Notes: generated by a model from the letters alone, not told the origin. 64,000 nucleotides of DNA from Clostridium drakei (GCF_000633595.2 NZ_JIBU02000021.1:1-64000), one strand, 5' to 3'; numbered from the stretch's first letter, positions 1 through 9,695 are shown. A program made the numbers and translations.

Positions 1-248
1 CTTATTACATAGAAATTTTGTCAATAGGATTTTCAATCCATTAATTAAACACTAGTGATATATTATATATATTTGATTGAAACAGATAGCTGTTAATTAT
101 AAAAAAGTAAATAAACCTTATCAGAGAAAGTTTGATTTTAACATTTTGGAGACACTGTGTCTGCAAAATTGGATGAAAGTGGGGGTGAAACTTATTAGCA
201 ATTCTGGAATTTCAAAAGTTTTGTTTTTATCATTAATATAGTCTTATG

Positions 249-257
249 TGGTATAAT
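249..257 (+). promoter_or_regulatory. possible extended -10 promoter for the Fic gene
   Basis: TG-G-TATAAT is an extended -10 element about 127 bp upstream of the Fic start. No convincing -35 hexamer is seen at 17 bp, which is tolerated by extended -10 promoters. The rest of positions 1-383 is AT-rich with no supportable gene. Confidence 0.3.
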
Positions 258-383
258 GTGGTTAAAGATATTTATATACACTAGAATTTTATAGAGAATG
301 ATAAGTTGGGTTTATTTAGGTATCTTTAAGAAAAAACATTTATTTAAATATATATATAATTTTAATTTATAAAAGGTGATTAT

Positions 384-1118
384 ATGATTAAAGAAATAGA
401 TAGAAAGAAAAAAATACTTGATAGTAAAAGGCCATTTAATAAAGCTGCTGTCAAAAATTTAAAGCAATATTTTGATGTAGACCTTACATACAATTCAAAT
501 GCTATTGAAGGAAATACACTTACAATTACAGAAACAAAAGTTATTCTTGAAGATGGTATCACTATAGGAAAAGGTAAATCGTTAAAGGAGCATCTTGAAG
601 TTATAAATCATAAAGAGGCCATTGACTATGTTGAAGATATAGTAAATAGAAATATAGATATTGATCAAAATGTTATAAAAGATCTTCATTATATTATTTT
701 AAAAAGTATAAATAATGAAAATGCAGGAAGATATAGAAGTGTTAATGTTCTCATAAGCGGTAGTAATCACAGACCACCAGAACATTTTTTAGTTCCACAA
801 GAAATGGAGGACTTAATTAAGTGGTATGATGAAAATAAAAATAAACTACATCCTATAGCGCTTGCAGCTGAGTTCCATCATAAATTTACATTTATACATC
901 CTTTTATAGATGGCAATGGAAGATGTGGAAGATTGCTTATGAATTTAATCCTTATGAGAAATGGGTATCCAATTACTGTTATAAGAATGGAAGAGAGAAA
1001 TGAATATATGAGTGCTCTTGAAAAAGCAAGTGTTGAAAATGATCTTGAAGATTTTATTAATATTATAACTGAAGCTGTAAATAGAAGTTTAGATAAATAT
1101 ATATATATACTTGGATAG
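384..1118 (+). CDS. Fic family protein (putative AMP/NMP transferase)
   Basis: This 244-aa protein carries the Fic core motif HPFIDGNGRCGR at residues 172-183, with the catalytic His172, the metal-binding Asp176 and the GNGR phosphate loop intact. Fic enzymes transfer AMP or another nucleotide monophosphate to hydroxyl side chains of target proteins. Residues 38-43 (SNAIEG) match the autoinhibitory (S/T)xxxE(G/N) motif, placing it with self-inhibited Fic proteins whose inhibitory helix lies N-terminal to the Fic core. The start follows AAAAGGTGA. No antitoxin-like gene is adjacent, consistent with inhibition in cis. Target and nucleotide are unknown. Confidence 0.9.
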   Translation: MIKEIDRKKKILDSKRPFNKAAVKNLKQYFDVDLTYNSNAIEGNTLTITETKVILEDGITIGKGKSLKEHLEVINHKEAIDYVEDIVNRNIDIDQNVIKDLHYIILKSINNENAGRYRSVNVLISGSNHRPPEHFLVPQEMEDLIKWYDENKNKLHPIALAAEFHHKFTFIHPFIDGNGRCGRLLMNLILMRNGYPITVIRMEERNEYMSALEKASVENDLEDFINIITEAVNRSLDKYIYILG

Positions 1119-1232
1119 AAGAATTTATTCTAAAATAAGTGAAATTGTAGATAAAAATTATATTAGTTAATAACACTTAAATGAAAGCTGTATTTTCGTG
1201 TTGATGGATTACTATAAAATAAGTCGTAAATG

Positions 1233-1268
1233 GCCTGTACTCTTGAAAAAAGAATACAGGCTATTTTA
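1233..1268 (+). terminator. putative intrinsic terminator
   Basis: A 12-bp stem with one mismatch (GCCTGTACTCTT pairing with AAGAATACAGGC) is followed by TATTTTAAT. It sits between the Fic gene and the following small gene. Confidence 0.55.
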
Positions 1269-1316
1269 ATAAAATCAGTATTTAAACACAAGTGAATAGA
1301 GAGGATAGATAAGTAA

Positions 1317-1505
1317 ATGTCAAAAAAGAATTATAATGCTGTGTACGAGGACTATGATTCGGAAAGTGATGAATACTTTTATTATATAGCTGGATATACT
1401 TCTAATGGAGTATCGTTTGGAATTACATGGGGAGAAGCTATAAGGGATGGCTTAGTTGAAAAAACTCAATTAATCGAAGAGTCATTTGACGACTTACCAT
1501 TTTAA
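1317..1505 (+). CDS. small acidic hypothetical protein
   Basis: This 62-aa protein is not a recognised family. It is acidic and rich in aromatic residues at the N-terminus (VYEDYDSESDEYFYY), with a GYTSNGVSFGITWGEA segment in the middle and no signal peptide or membrane helix. The start follows GAGAGGATAGATAAGTAA, a modest ribosome-binding site. It ends 43 bp before the primase-helicase gene and could be co-transcribed with it, which would make it a candidate partner. Function is unknown. Confidence 0.5.
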   Translation: MSKKNYNAVYEDYDSESDEYFYYIAGYTSNGVSFGITWGEAIRDGLVEKTQLIEESFDDLPF

Positions 1506-1548
1506 AACATATAGTTTTTAATAAAACTAGAGAATCAAGGAGTAAAAA

Positions 1549-4455
1549 ATGAAGTATTATGAACTTTATAATGAATATATAAAGTTGCTAGAGGAAAATA
1601 AAGTTTTAAAAATAGAAATAGAGGACTTAAGAAAACGTCTTAGAATAGAGAATTCTGAAGTATGTATGGATAATGAGGATATAACATTAAATGAGAGTGA
1701 CAATGATGTAGAGATTCCTCAAAGTGAGTGTATACAAATGAATAATAACAGTTCGCCAGAATGCAAAATAAAGTTGTTTATGTCATTATTTAAAGGAAGA
1801 GAAGATGTATATGCTAAACGGTGGGAAAATAAAGAAGGTAAATCTGGTTATTCTCCTGTATGCATGAATGAATGGAGGAAAGGAATTTGTTATAAACCTA
1901 AAATAAAGTGCTCGGATTGTAAAAATAGAAGATATGGAGTATTAGATATTAGTGCAATTAATAAGCATTTAAGAGGAATAGAAGTTTTAGGAATTTATCC
2001 AATACTTAAAGATGATACATGTCATTTTCTTGCTATTGATTTTGATGATGATGGATGGGAAAAGGATATAAATATTTTAAGAGAAGTATGTGAAGAAAAG
2101 AAAATACCTTTTGCAATTGAAAGGTCAAGGTCTGGTGCTGGAGCACACATATGGTTCTTTTTTAAAGAAAGTATAAGTGCTGCATCTGCTAGGAAATTTG
2201 GAACAGGGCTTCTTACTTATGCAATGACAAAAAGACATCAAATCAAATTTGAATCTTATGATAGATTATTTCCGAATCAGGACACTATGCCAAAAGGAGG
2301 ATTTGGAAATCTTATAGCTTTGCCAATGCAGCGAAATGTTAGAAGAAATAAAAATAGTGTTTTTATAGATAAAAATTTAGAACCCTATAAAGATCAATGG
2401 GATTTTCTAAGTTCTGTTGGTAAGCTCACAAAAGATGAGATTGAGTTTTATATTTCTGAATTTTGTTCTGGCGATGAATTAGGAGAGCTAAAGGAAGATG
2501 CAGAGGAAGAAAATAAACCATGGAAAAGAATTAGAAAAAGCTATAAATTGAGTAATGCAGATTTTCCAACTGATGTTCATATTATAAAAGCTAATATGAT
2601 TTTTATAAACAAAAAGGGATTTTCAAGTAAAACTCTAAACTCTATTAAAAGAATGGCAGCATTTAAAAATCCAGAATTCTATAAAGCTCAGGCCATGAGA
2701 CTACCAACCTTTGATAAACCAAGAGTTATTTCTTTATCAGAGGAAACATCAGAATATTTATGTCTTCCAAGAGGTACAGAACTTGACCTTTATAAGCTAT
2801 TTAATAAAAATAAAGTTAACTTTAAGTGTGATGATGAAAGATATATTGGTAAAACAATTTCAGTTACGTTTAATGGAGAGCTTAGAGAAGAACAGGCAGT
2901 GGCTGCAGAGGCTATGTTAAAACATGATAATGGAGTGTTATCTGCAACTACTGGTTTTGGTAAAACTGTTATTGGAGCTAAGTTAATAGCTGAAAGAAGG
3001 GTAAATACCCTAATAATTGTACATACGCAGCAATTATTAGATCAATGGAAAGAAAGATTAGGTCAATTTTTAGTAATAAATGAAGTTTTAGAGACTGAAA
3101 ATGTTATTAAAAGAGGACGGAAAAAGAAATCTAGTATCATAGGACAGATAGGAGCAGGTAAAAATAGTTTGAATGGTATTATTGATATTGCTATTATGCA
3201 ATCGTTGGTAAGAAAAGGTGAAGTTAAAGAATTAGTTAAAGATTATGGAATGGTTTTAGTGGATGAGTGTCATCATGTTTCAGCATTTAATTTTGAACAA
3301 ATATTAAAAAATGTAGCAGCTAAGTATGTTTATGGATTAACAGCAACTCCAATAAGAAAGGATGGTCATCATCCTATAATATTTATGCAATGTGGTCCGA
3401 TTAGATATAAAGTGGATGCACGTAAGCAAGCTGAAAAACAGCCTTTTGAACATTATGTTATCCCAAGATTCACTTCTTTCAGAAAGCCTATTTGTCAGGA
3501 TAAAAAAGAATGGTCAATAGCAGAAATGTATTCTGAAATAAGTACAAGTGAAATTAGAAACGAATTAATTGTTAATGATGTTATAAGCTGTGTAAAAGAA
3601 GGGCGAAATCCAATAGTTTTAACAGAAAGAACTTCGCATGTTGAAACTCTTGCTGATGCTTTAAAAGAAAAAGTTCCTAACGTTATTATACTTACTGGAA
3701 GAATGTCATCAAAAGATAAAAAAGCTGAAATAAATAAACTTTTAAGTATACCTAAAGAAAGTAATGTGGTGATAGTAGCTACAGGTAAATTTGTTGGAGA
3801 AGGTTTTGATGAACCAAGACTAGACACACTTTTTCTTGCAATGCCTATATCATGGAAAGGAACACTACAGCAATATGCTGGAAGGCTTCATAGAATATAT
3901 GAAAATAAAAATGAAGTTCAAATTTATGATTATGTTGATATTCATGTTAATGTATTAGAAAGAATGTATGAGAAAAGATTAAAGGGGTATGCCTCAATAG
4001 GATATTCTGCTAAAAGTGATAGTAAACCCTTTGAAAGAATAAATTCAATCTATAACAATAATAATTTTTTAACTGTATTTAGTAATGATATTTTCTCTGC
4101 AAAACATGAGATTATTATATTTAGTCCTTTTATAAGTAAAAGAAGGCTTTTACAAATGCTAAAACTTTTGATGATTGCGATAAAAAACGGTAGTAATGTT
4201 AAGGTTGTCACTCGTCCAGAGACAGACTTTAAAGAAAGTGACAAAGAAGCATTAAAAGAAATGCATGAGCTCATAAGAGGATTAGGAGTAGATATTATTT
4301 TTAAAACGAATATACATCAGAAATTTGCAATAGTTGATAAAAAGATTGTATGGTATGGGAGTATTAATTTATTAAGTTTTGGAAGAGCTGAGGAAAGTAT
4401 CATGAGGTTAGAAAGCATAAATATTGCAAATGAGTTATTGGGGACTTTTGAATAA
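1549..4455 (+). CDS. TOTE-like primase / SF2 helicase / PLD fusion protein
   Basis: This 968-aa multidomain protein begins with a coiled coil (about 1-35). A Cys cluster follows (C105, C114, C121, C124), then an archaeo-eukaryotic-primase-like domain with the DxD pair D164/D166 and H200. The superfamily 2 helicase has Walker A ATTGFGKT (466-473) and DECHH (572-576). A C-terminal phospholipase-D-type motif H923-x-K925-x4-D930 follows. The AEP-helicase combination matches proteins annotated as TOTE conflict system AEP-domain proteins, a family predicted to act in conflict with foreign nucleic acid. An activity on nucleic acid is inferred; whether it primes, unwinds or cleaves is not shown. The start follows CAAGGAGTAAAAA. 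Confidence 0.8.
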   Translation: MKYYELYNEYIKLLEENKVLKIEIEDLRKRLRIENSEVCMDNEDITLNESDNDVEIPQSECIQMNNNSSPECKIKLFMSLFKGREDVYAKRWENKEGKSGYSPVCMNEWRKGICYKPKIKCSDCKNRRYGVLDISAINKHLRGIEVLGIYPILKDDTCHFLAIDFDDDGWEKDINILREVCEEKKIPFAIERSRSGAGAHIWFFFKESISAASARKFGTGLLTYAMTKRHQIKFESYDRLFPNQDTMPKGGFGNLIALPMQRNVRRNKNSVFIDKNLEPYKDQWDFLSSVGKLTKDEIEFYISEFCSGDELGELKEDAEEENKPWKRIRKSYKLSNADFPTDVHIIKANMIFINKKGFSSKTLNSIKRMAAFKNPEFYKAQAMRLPTFDKPRVISLSEETSEYLCLPRGTELDLYKLFNKNKVNFKCDDERYIGKTISVTFNGELREEQAVAAEAMLKHDNGVLSATTGFGKTVIGAKLIAERRVNTLIIVHTQQLLDQWKERLGQFLVINEVLETENVIKRGRKKKSSIIGQIGAGKNSLNGIIDIAIMQSLVRKGEVKELVKDYGMVLVDECHHVSAFNFEQILKNVAAKYVYGLTATPIRKDGHHPIIFMQCGPIRYKVDARKQAEKQPFEHYVIPRFTSFRKPICQDKKEWSIAEMYSEISTSEIRNELIVNDVISCVKEGRNPIVLTERTSHVETLADALKEKVPNVIILTGRMSSKDKKAEINKLLSIPKESNVVIVATGKFVGEGFDEPRLDTLFLAMPISWKGTLQQYAGRLHRIYENKNEVQIYDYVDIHVNVLERMYEKRLKGYASIGYSAKSDSKPFERINSIYNNNNFLTVFSNDIFSAKHEIIIFSPFISKRRLLQMLKLLMIAIKNGSNVKVVTRPETDFKESDKEALKEMHELIRGLGVDIIFKTNIHQKFAIVDKKIVWYGSINLLSFGRAEESIMRLESINIANELLGTFE

Positions 4456-4600
4456 AATAAAAGCTAAGCTAATCTCTTATGCTAGTTAATTATTTTTGAC
4501 ATAATTTACAGATAGAAAAGCCCCAATATAATATGTTAACCTTTCATTAGATTAAATCAAGTATGTGTCTGTATTAAAATAATGAATCAAAAAATAAATA

Positions 4601-4626
4601 ATCCGCACTTTGAAAAAAGTGCGGAT
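4601..4626 (-). terminator. terminator hairpin downstream of tRNA-Leu (may act both ways)
   Basis: An 11-bp perfect stem (ATCCGCACTTT with AAAGTGCGGAT) is followed on the minus strand by TTATTTATTTTTT. It lies just past the 3' end of the minus-strand tRNA-Leu and could also end the upstream helicase transcript. Confidence 0.75.
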
Positions 4627-4631
4627 ACTGA

Positions 4632-4718
4632 TGGTGCCGAAGGCGGGACTTGAACCCGCACGAGTGTGACCTCGACGGATTTTGAGTCCGTTGCGTCTGC
4701 CAATTCCACCACTCCGGC
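4632..4718 (-). tRNA. tRNA-Leu (anticodon CAA)
   Basis: The 87-nt gene on the minus strand folds as a class II tRNA. The acceptor stem GCCGGAG pairs with CTTCGGC, followed by encoded ACCA. The anticodon stem ACGGA/TCCGT encloses loop CTCAAAA (anticodon CAA). A long variable arm is present, and the T-arm contains GGTTCAAGTCC. Confidence 0.95.
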
Positions 4719-4932
4719 AAGCGACAAAATTATAATATCATATAAGTGAGGCATAGTCAAGAAAAATTAAAAAAAGTATAAATGGTTCATGAATTTCATT
4801 TGATTATTTTGAGATATATAATATTTATTTAATTTTATGTATTTTTCATACAGGATAATTTTAAAATAGTGTGATCAGATTAAATAAAGAAAGTTTTTTA
4901 TATTATCATATAAATTTTTATACATAAATGTA

Positions 4933-4961
4933 TTGTTATATTAAGGCATCTTTGCTACAAT
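4933..4961 (+). promoter_or_regulatory. putative sigma-A promoter of the GGGtGRT operon
   Basis: TTGTTA (4933-4938) and TACAAT (4956-4961) are separated by 17 bp, and a TG dinucleotide one base before the -10 makes it extended. It faces the 5108 gene and leaves a leader of about 140 nt. Confidence 0.55.
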
Positions 4962-4989
4962 AGAATTGTTCAATATGAACTGTATTGTA

Positions 4990-5071
4990 CTTGGTGGGAA
5001 CACAAAAAACCCACTGGGATATAAAAGGTACTAGCAAGGGCAAAATTATAAATTAAGTTTTGGCTCTTATA
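4990..5071 (+). promoter_or_regulatory. structured leader of unknown class upstream of the GGGtGRT operon
   Basis: The leader contains two potential hairpins: TGGTGGG/CCCACT around an AACACAAAAAA loop, and AGGGC-AAAA pairing with TTTTGGCTCT with one bulged G. Neither is followed by a U-run. I do not recognise a riboswitch class. It may be an mRNA leader structure or incidental folding. Confidence 0.3.
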
Positions 5072-5107
5072 AAAATAATTTTATCAGTAAGGGAAGGAGA
5101 ATAAAAT

Positions 5108-5800
5108 ATGATTTATTCAACAGAAGTTGACAGAATGTGTTGCGTAGCTAAAGGAGCAAACCACCAATCAGCTCCAATTCCAGAAGAAGGAAAATGGGTG
5201 CGTGCTAAAGAGATAAAAGATATATCAGGATTAACACATGGTATAGGTTGGTGTGCTCCACAACAAGGTGCTTGCAAGCTTACTTTAAATGTTAAAGATG
5301 GAATAATTCAAGAAGCTTTAGTTGAAACAATAGGATGTTCAGGAATGACTCATTCAGCAGCTATGGCATCAGAAATACTTCCAGGAAAGACTATACTTGA
5401 AGCATTAAACACAGATTTAGTTTGTGATGCTATAAATACAGCAATGAGAGAATTATTCTTACAAATAGTATATGGAAGAACTCAAACTGCTTTCTCAGAA
5501 GGTGGACTACCTATAGGAGCAGGTCTTGAAGATTTAGGAAAAGGATTAAGAAGCCAGGTTGGTACTATGTATGGTACAAAAGCTAAAGGAACTAGATACC
5601 TAGAAATGGCTGAAGGATATGTTACAAATGTAGCTTTAGATGAAAATAACGAAGTTATAGGATATAAATTCGTTCACCTTGGAAAAATGATGGAAATGAT
5701 AGGAAAAGGAATGGACGCTAACGAAGCTAAAGAAAAGGCTACTGGACAATATGGTAGATTTGATGAAGCTACAAAAGTTATTGATCCAAGACATGAATAA
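5108..5800 (+). CDS. NifU-like iron-sulfur scaffold protein paired with GGGtGRT protein
   Basis: This 230-aa protein resembles the iron-sulfur cluster assembly scaffold fold (NifU/SufU N-terminal type). The putative ligand cysteines lie in GWCAPQQGACK and in TIGCSGMTHS near residues 56-80. The C-terminal half (AEGYVTNVALDENNEVIGYKF and beyond) is specific to the group encoded next to GGGtGRT proteins. It starts 8 nt after GGAAGGAG and ends 21 bp before the next gene, indicating an operon. Cluster binding is inferred from family resemblance. The physiological client is unknown. Confidence 0.8.
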   Translation: MIYSTEVDRMCCVAKGANHQSAPIPEEGKWVRAKEIKDISGLTHGIGWCAPQQGACKLTLNVKDGIIQEALVETIGCSGMTHSAAMASEILPGKTILEALNTDLVCDAINTAMRELFLQIVYGRTQTAFSEGGLPIGAGLEDLGKGLRSQVGTMYGTKAKGTRYLEMAEGYVTNVALDENNEVIGYKFVHLGKMMEMIGKGMDANEAKEKATGQYGRFDEATKVIDPRHE

Positions 5801-5821
5801 TATATAAGGAGGACGTTTGAA

Positions 5822-6823
5822 ATGGCATTATTTGAAAGTTATGAAAGAAGAATTGATCAAATTAAACCAGTGCTTGAAAAGTATGGCATGAAGACTATAG
5901 AAGAAGCTAAGGCTGTTTGTGATGAAAAGGGAATAGATGTTTATAACATAGTTAAATCAACTCAGCCAATATGTTTTGAAAATGCTTGCTGGGCTTACAT
6001 ATTAGGTGCTGCAATAGCTATAAAAAAAGGATGTAAAAAGGCTGCTGAAGCTGGAGAAGCTTTAGGAGAAGGCTTACAAGCTTTCTGTATTCCAGGATCA
6101 GTTGCAGACGATAGAAAAGTTGGAATAGGACATGGAAATTTAGCAGCTATGCTTTTGAGAGAAGAAACTAAATGTTTTGCTTTCTTAGCAGGACATGAAT
6201 CATTTGCAGCTGCTGAAGGTGCTATAAAAATAGCTGAAAAAGCTAACAGAGTTAGAAAAGAGCCATTAAGAGTTATATTAAATGGTCTTGGAAAAGATGC
6301 TGCTTACGTAATTTCAAGAATTAATGGATTTACATATGTTGAAACTAAATTTGACTACTATACAGGAAAATTAGAAGTAGTTAGAGAAGTTGCTTTCTCA
6401 AAAGGCGAAAGAGCTAAAGTTAAATGCTATGGTTCAGACGATGTTAGAGAAGGTGTTGCTATAATGCACAAAGAGGGAGTTGACGTATCAATAACTGGTA
6501 ACTCAACTAACCCAACAAGATTCCAACATCCAGTTGCAGGAACATACAAAAAAGAATGTTATGAACAAGGTAAGAAATACTTCTCAGTTGCATCAGGTGG
6601 TGGTACTGGAAGAACTCTTCACCCAGATAACATGGGAGCAGGTCCAGCTTCTTACGGTATGACAGATACTATGGGAAGAATGCATTCAGATGCTCAATTC
6701 GCAGGATCTTCATCAGTTCCAGCTCATGTTGAAATGATGGGATTAATCGGAATGGGTAACAACCCAATGGTTGGAGCTTCTGTTGCAGTTGCAGTTGCTA
6801 TTGAAGAAGCCATGAATAAGTAA
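5822..6823 (+). CDS. GGGtGRT family protein
   Basis: This 333-aa soluble protein carries the signature SGGGTGRT that names the family, near residue 259, followed by glycine- and methionine-rich segments (GMTDTMGRMHSD, GLIGMGNNPMVGAS). The family is common in anaerobic Firmicutes and is nearly always encoded with the scaffold-like gene immediately upstream. No biochemical activity is established to my knowledge. The start follows AAGGAGG. Codon use is strongly biased towards A/T-ending codons with few rare ones, suggesting high expression. Confidence 0.9.
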   Translation: MALFESYERRIDQIKPVLEKYGMKTIEEAKAVCDEKGIDVYNIVKSTQPICFENACWAYILGAAIAIKKGCKKAAEAGEALGEGLQAFCIPGSVADDRKVGIGHGNLAAMLLREETKCFAFLAGHESFAAAEGAIKIAEKANRVRKEPLRVILNGLGKDAAYVISRINGFTYVETKFDYYTGKLEVVREVAFSKGERAKVKCYGSDDVREGVAIMHKEGVDVSITGNSTNPTRFQHPVAGTYKKECYEQGKKYFSVASGGGTGRTLHPDNMGAGPASYGMTDTMGRMHSDAQFAGSSSVPAHVEMMGLIGMGNNPMVGASVAVAVAIEEAMNK

Positions 6824-6934
6824 TGGAAAATTTGAATAGTTAAAATAAAAGTCCCAACATAATAAAAAAACATCCCAAACTCATAAAAAATTCCGTAAAA
6901 AATATATAGATATTAAATAAATGAACGATTAAAG

Positions 6935-6991
6935 AGCATGAAGGAAATGCAAGAGAAAATCTTGTAAAACCCTTCATGCTTTTTATTTTTT
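6935..6991 (+). terminator. intrinsic terminator after the GGGtGRT operon
   Basis: A 10-bp perfect stem (AGCATGAAGG with CCTTCATGCT) is followed by TTTTATTTTTT. Confidence 0.85.
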
Positions 6992-7188
6992 CGTACCTTG
7001 CTAAGCCTTGATAATATATTGATTTAATATTTGTAGGTTAATTGGAAATGTTGGTATTAAGTTTATAATTAAAGTATAATAATAATGAATATTTCAAAAA
7101 TTTCAGAAACAATTTTAATGGGGTATTATGTTGAATTTTAACAATAACAAAATTATATAAATACAAATTATTGTAAGGTGAAAATTAG

Positions 7189-7341
7189 AAACTTGAAATA
7201 AGCAGTAACTATTATATAGAAATGAATGAGAGCAGAACAATTCAACTACCAAAAGAAAAAGGAAATTACATTTATAAAATAGAAGGAATATGGGATGATA
7301 CCCATTCAACATCAAATATTTTTAAAATAAGTGTTAAGTAA
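7189..7341 (+). pseudogene. C-terminal remnant of an unidentified protein
   Basis: A stop-free stretch of 50 codons ends in GNYIYKIEGIWDDTHST... and a TAA at 7339. The sequence reads like the final beta-strands of a secreted immunoglobulin-like or lipoprotein domain, but upstream codons are closed by TAG at 7186 and no start or signal peptide remains. An internal ATG at 7222 lacks a ribosome-binding site. It is interpreted as a truncated gene. Confidence 0.4.
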
Positions 7342-7365
7342 GTAAAAGGGATAGGATGTGATTAC

Positions 7366-7854
7366 ATGAGTGCATATTCATTTATAGCAACTGACTACGA
7401 AATACAAGAGGTTCATAATTCAAAGGAAAAAATTATTACTGTTCAGGAGGCCATTAAATTAGGATTAAAAGCACATGAATTTATGCCCTGGGAGAATATG
7501 AATCCAAATGATACGATATCGCTCTTTGAAAAAGAAGATGATTTATATGAATTGGTTATTACAAAGGGAACTGAATATGAAAAAAATGTAAGGTGGTATA
7601 CTGACAAACCATTTATTTACTCTGTAAATTTTAAGTATACAGAATTAAGAGCAAAGCAATTGTTAGAATACATAAAGGAAAAACTTAGAAAAGGACATCA
7701 ATTGGAAATATGGTCAATATGGCTTGATGATAGGCAGAATATTAAACCTACTATATGCAATTATGAACAAGTTTCAATAGATAACTTAAAACAAATGTAT
7801 GATTGGAATGATGAAAAGCATGTAACTCATGGTTGCATAATAATAAAAAGGTAA
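7366..7854 (+). CDS. hypothetical protein
   Basis: This 162-aa soluble protein belongs to no family I recognise. It has an N-terminal segment SAYSFIATDYEI, a central acidic part and a C-terminal half alternating predicted strands and one amphipathic helix (KYTELRAKQLLEYIKEKL, about 85-102). No signal peptide, membrane helix or catalytic motif is evident. The start follows GGGATAGGATGTGATTAC. It is probably monocistronic. Confidence 0.6.
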   Translation: MSAYSFIATDYEIQEVHNSKEKIITVQEAIKLGLKAHEFMPWENMNPNDTISLFEKEDDLYELVITKGTEYEKNVRWYTDKPFIYSVNFKYTELRAKQLLEYIKEKLRKGHQLEIWSIWLDDRQNIKPTICNYEQVSIDNLKQMYDWNDEKHVTHGCIIIKR

Positions 7855-7973
7855 AAACTTTAAACATACTGAATAGTAAAAAAATAGACTTCATTATTTC
7901 TGCTGATAACATTACCTTCATACATTAGTAATATATTATGGAGTACTAAAAACGAATTAAAGGTGGTGTGATT

Positions 7974-8234
7974 TTGAAAAACAAATATTTAGTAATCAGA
8001 TTTATGTGTGGAATAGCAGCAATTGTATTGGCTATGTGTCATTTTATAGGAAAGATAGATAATGAAAAATTAATGCCATTTATTATCATTGATTTATTTC
8101 TTTTGCAGATTTTTGATTATAGATCAAGTAAGAAATTTCAATCATATACAAAATATGATGGTTTAAAAATAATTTTATCTTGTATATTGTTTTTTTGGAT
8201 CATAGTAATAGCAATTTCAATATTCCATACATAA
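7974..8234 (+). CDS. small membrane protein
   Basis: This protein of about 86 aa has three likely membrane segments: VIRFMCGIAAIVLAMCHFI, LMPFIIIDLFLLQIF and IILSCILFFWIIVIAISIF. The TTG start at 7974 is preferred over GTG 7968 because AGGTGG (7961-7966) lies 7 nt upstream of the TTG and almost touches the GTG. The function is unknown and no partner gene is apparent. Confidence 0.5.
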   Translation: MKNKYLVIRFMCGIAAIVLAMCHFIGKIDNEKLMPFIIIDLFLLQIFDYRSSKKFQSYTKYDGLKIILSCILFFWIIVIAISIFHT

Positions 8235-8507
8235 ATTATAAACAAGTTTTAATACATATAAAATTTAATATTTTATGTGAAAAATGTGAGAACATGTACA
8301 AAAGTGATTGCTGATAAAAAATCAGTAAAATTACCTAGAGTATATGGTTTTTTATTTTGTTTATTTTAGTAGAGGTGAGGTATGTATATTTTAAAGGTAA
8401 GTAAATTCTTCTTATAGTGATAGATAAAATATCAATTATAAGCACATAATACTTAAAAAAGTAATTATGCAGTAAAACATGGAAGTAAGAAAGATGGAGG
8501 TTTTTAT

Positions 8508-9695
8508 ATGAGCTTTAAAATAAATGATACTGTTACTTGGGTTGGAAAGATTGATTGGGAGCTAAGAACTTTCCATGGTGAAGAATACTCTACACATAAA
8601 GGTTCTTCATATAATTCATATTTGATTAGAGATGAAAAGACAGTACTTATTGATACTGTTTGGCATCCATTTGCTAAAGAATTTGTAGCTAATTTAAAAA
8701 AGGAAATTGATTTAAACAAAATAGATTATATAATCATGAACCATTCTGAAAGTGACCATAGTGGTGCGCTTTTAGAGCTAATGAAGGAAATACCTAATAC
8801 CCCGATTTATTGTACTAAAAGTGGTGTGAAAATATTAAAGGGACATTATCATAAGGATTGGAATTTTATAGAGGTAAAGACTGGGGATAGTCTAAATATA
8901 GGTAGAAATAAACTTACATTTGTAGAAGCAAGGATGCTTCATTGGCCTGATTCAATGTTTACATATTTATGCGGCGAAAATATTTTATTTAGCAATGATG
9001 CCTTTGGGCAGCACTATGCTTCTGAATTGATGTATAACGATAAGGTTGATCAAGGTGAATTATTTCAGGAGGCAATAAAATACTATGCTAATATTTTAAC
9101 GCCCTTCAGCAAATTTGTTGTAAAAAAAATAGAAGAAGTAATAAGTCTTAATTTACCTGTCAATATGATTTGCACTAGTCACGGAATAATGTGGAGGGAT
9201 AATCCGCTTCAAATAGTCAATAAGTATATGGAATGGGCAAAGGATTACCAAGAAGATCAGATTACAATAATTTATGATACAATGTGGAATGGCACAAGAA
9301 AGATGGCTGAAGCCATAGCAGAAGGAATAAAAAATTCGAACAAAGATGTTGTTATAAAGATCTTTAATTCATCTAAAAATGATAAAAATGATATTATTAC
9401 CGAAGTATTTAAATCAAAGATGGTACTTGTTGGTTCATCAACAATAAATAACGGAATATTATCTTCTATATCTGCAATATTGGAGATGATTAAAGGACTT
9501 AGTTTCAAGGGAAAGAAAGGGGCAGCCTTTGGTAGTTATGGTTGGAGTGGCGAATCAGTAAAAATTATTAGTGAAGAATTAAATGAGGCTGGTTTCGAAA
9601 TAGTAAGTGAAGGAATAAAAGAATTATGGAATCCAGATGAAGAGGGATTAAGTAAATGCAGAGAGTTCGGAAGTAATGTTTTAAAAAAAATATAG
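8508..9695 (+). CDS. fprA: FprA-type flavodiiron protein
   Basis: This 395-aa A-type flavoprotein has an N-terminal beta-lactamase-like diiron domain joined to a flavodoxin domain. The expected metal ligands are present: H79-x-E81-x-D83-H84, H145, D164 and H225. The FMN-binding domain begins near residue 252 (TIIYDTMWNGTRKM). Flavodiiron proteins reduce O2 to water and/or NO to N2O, protecting anaerobes in the cytoplasm. Electrons usually arrive from rubredoxin, but no rubredoxin gene is adjacent. The start follows AAGATGGAGG. The gene appears monocistronic. The substrate preference cannot be read from sequence. Confidence 0.93.
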   Translation: MSFKINDTVTWVGKIDWELRTFHGEEYSTHKGSSYNSYLIRDEKTVLIDTVWHPFAKEFVANLKKEIDLNKIDYIIMNHSESDHSGALLELMKEIPNTPIYCTKSGVKILKGHYHKDWNFIEVKTGDSLNIGRNKLTFVEARMLHWPDSMFTYLCGENILFSNDAFGQHYASELMYNDKVDQGELFQEAIKYYANILTPFSKFVVKKIEEVISLNLPVNMICTSHGIMWRDNPLQIVNKYMEWAKDYQEDQITIIYDTMWNGTRKMAEAIAEGIKNSNKDVVIKIFNSSKNDKNDIITEVFKSKMVLVGSSTINNGILSSISAILEMIKGLSFKGKKGAAFGSYGWSGESVKIISEELNEAGFEIVSEGIKELWNPDEEGLSKCREFGSNVLKKI

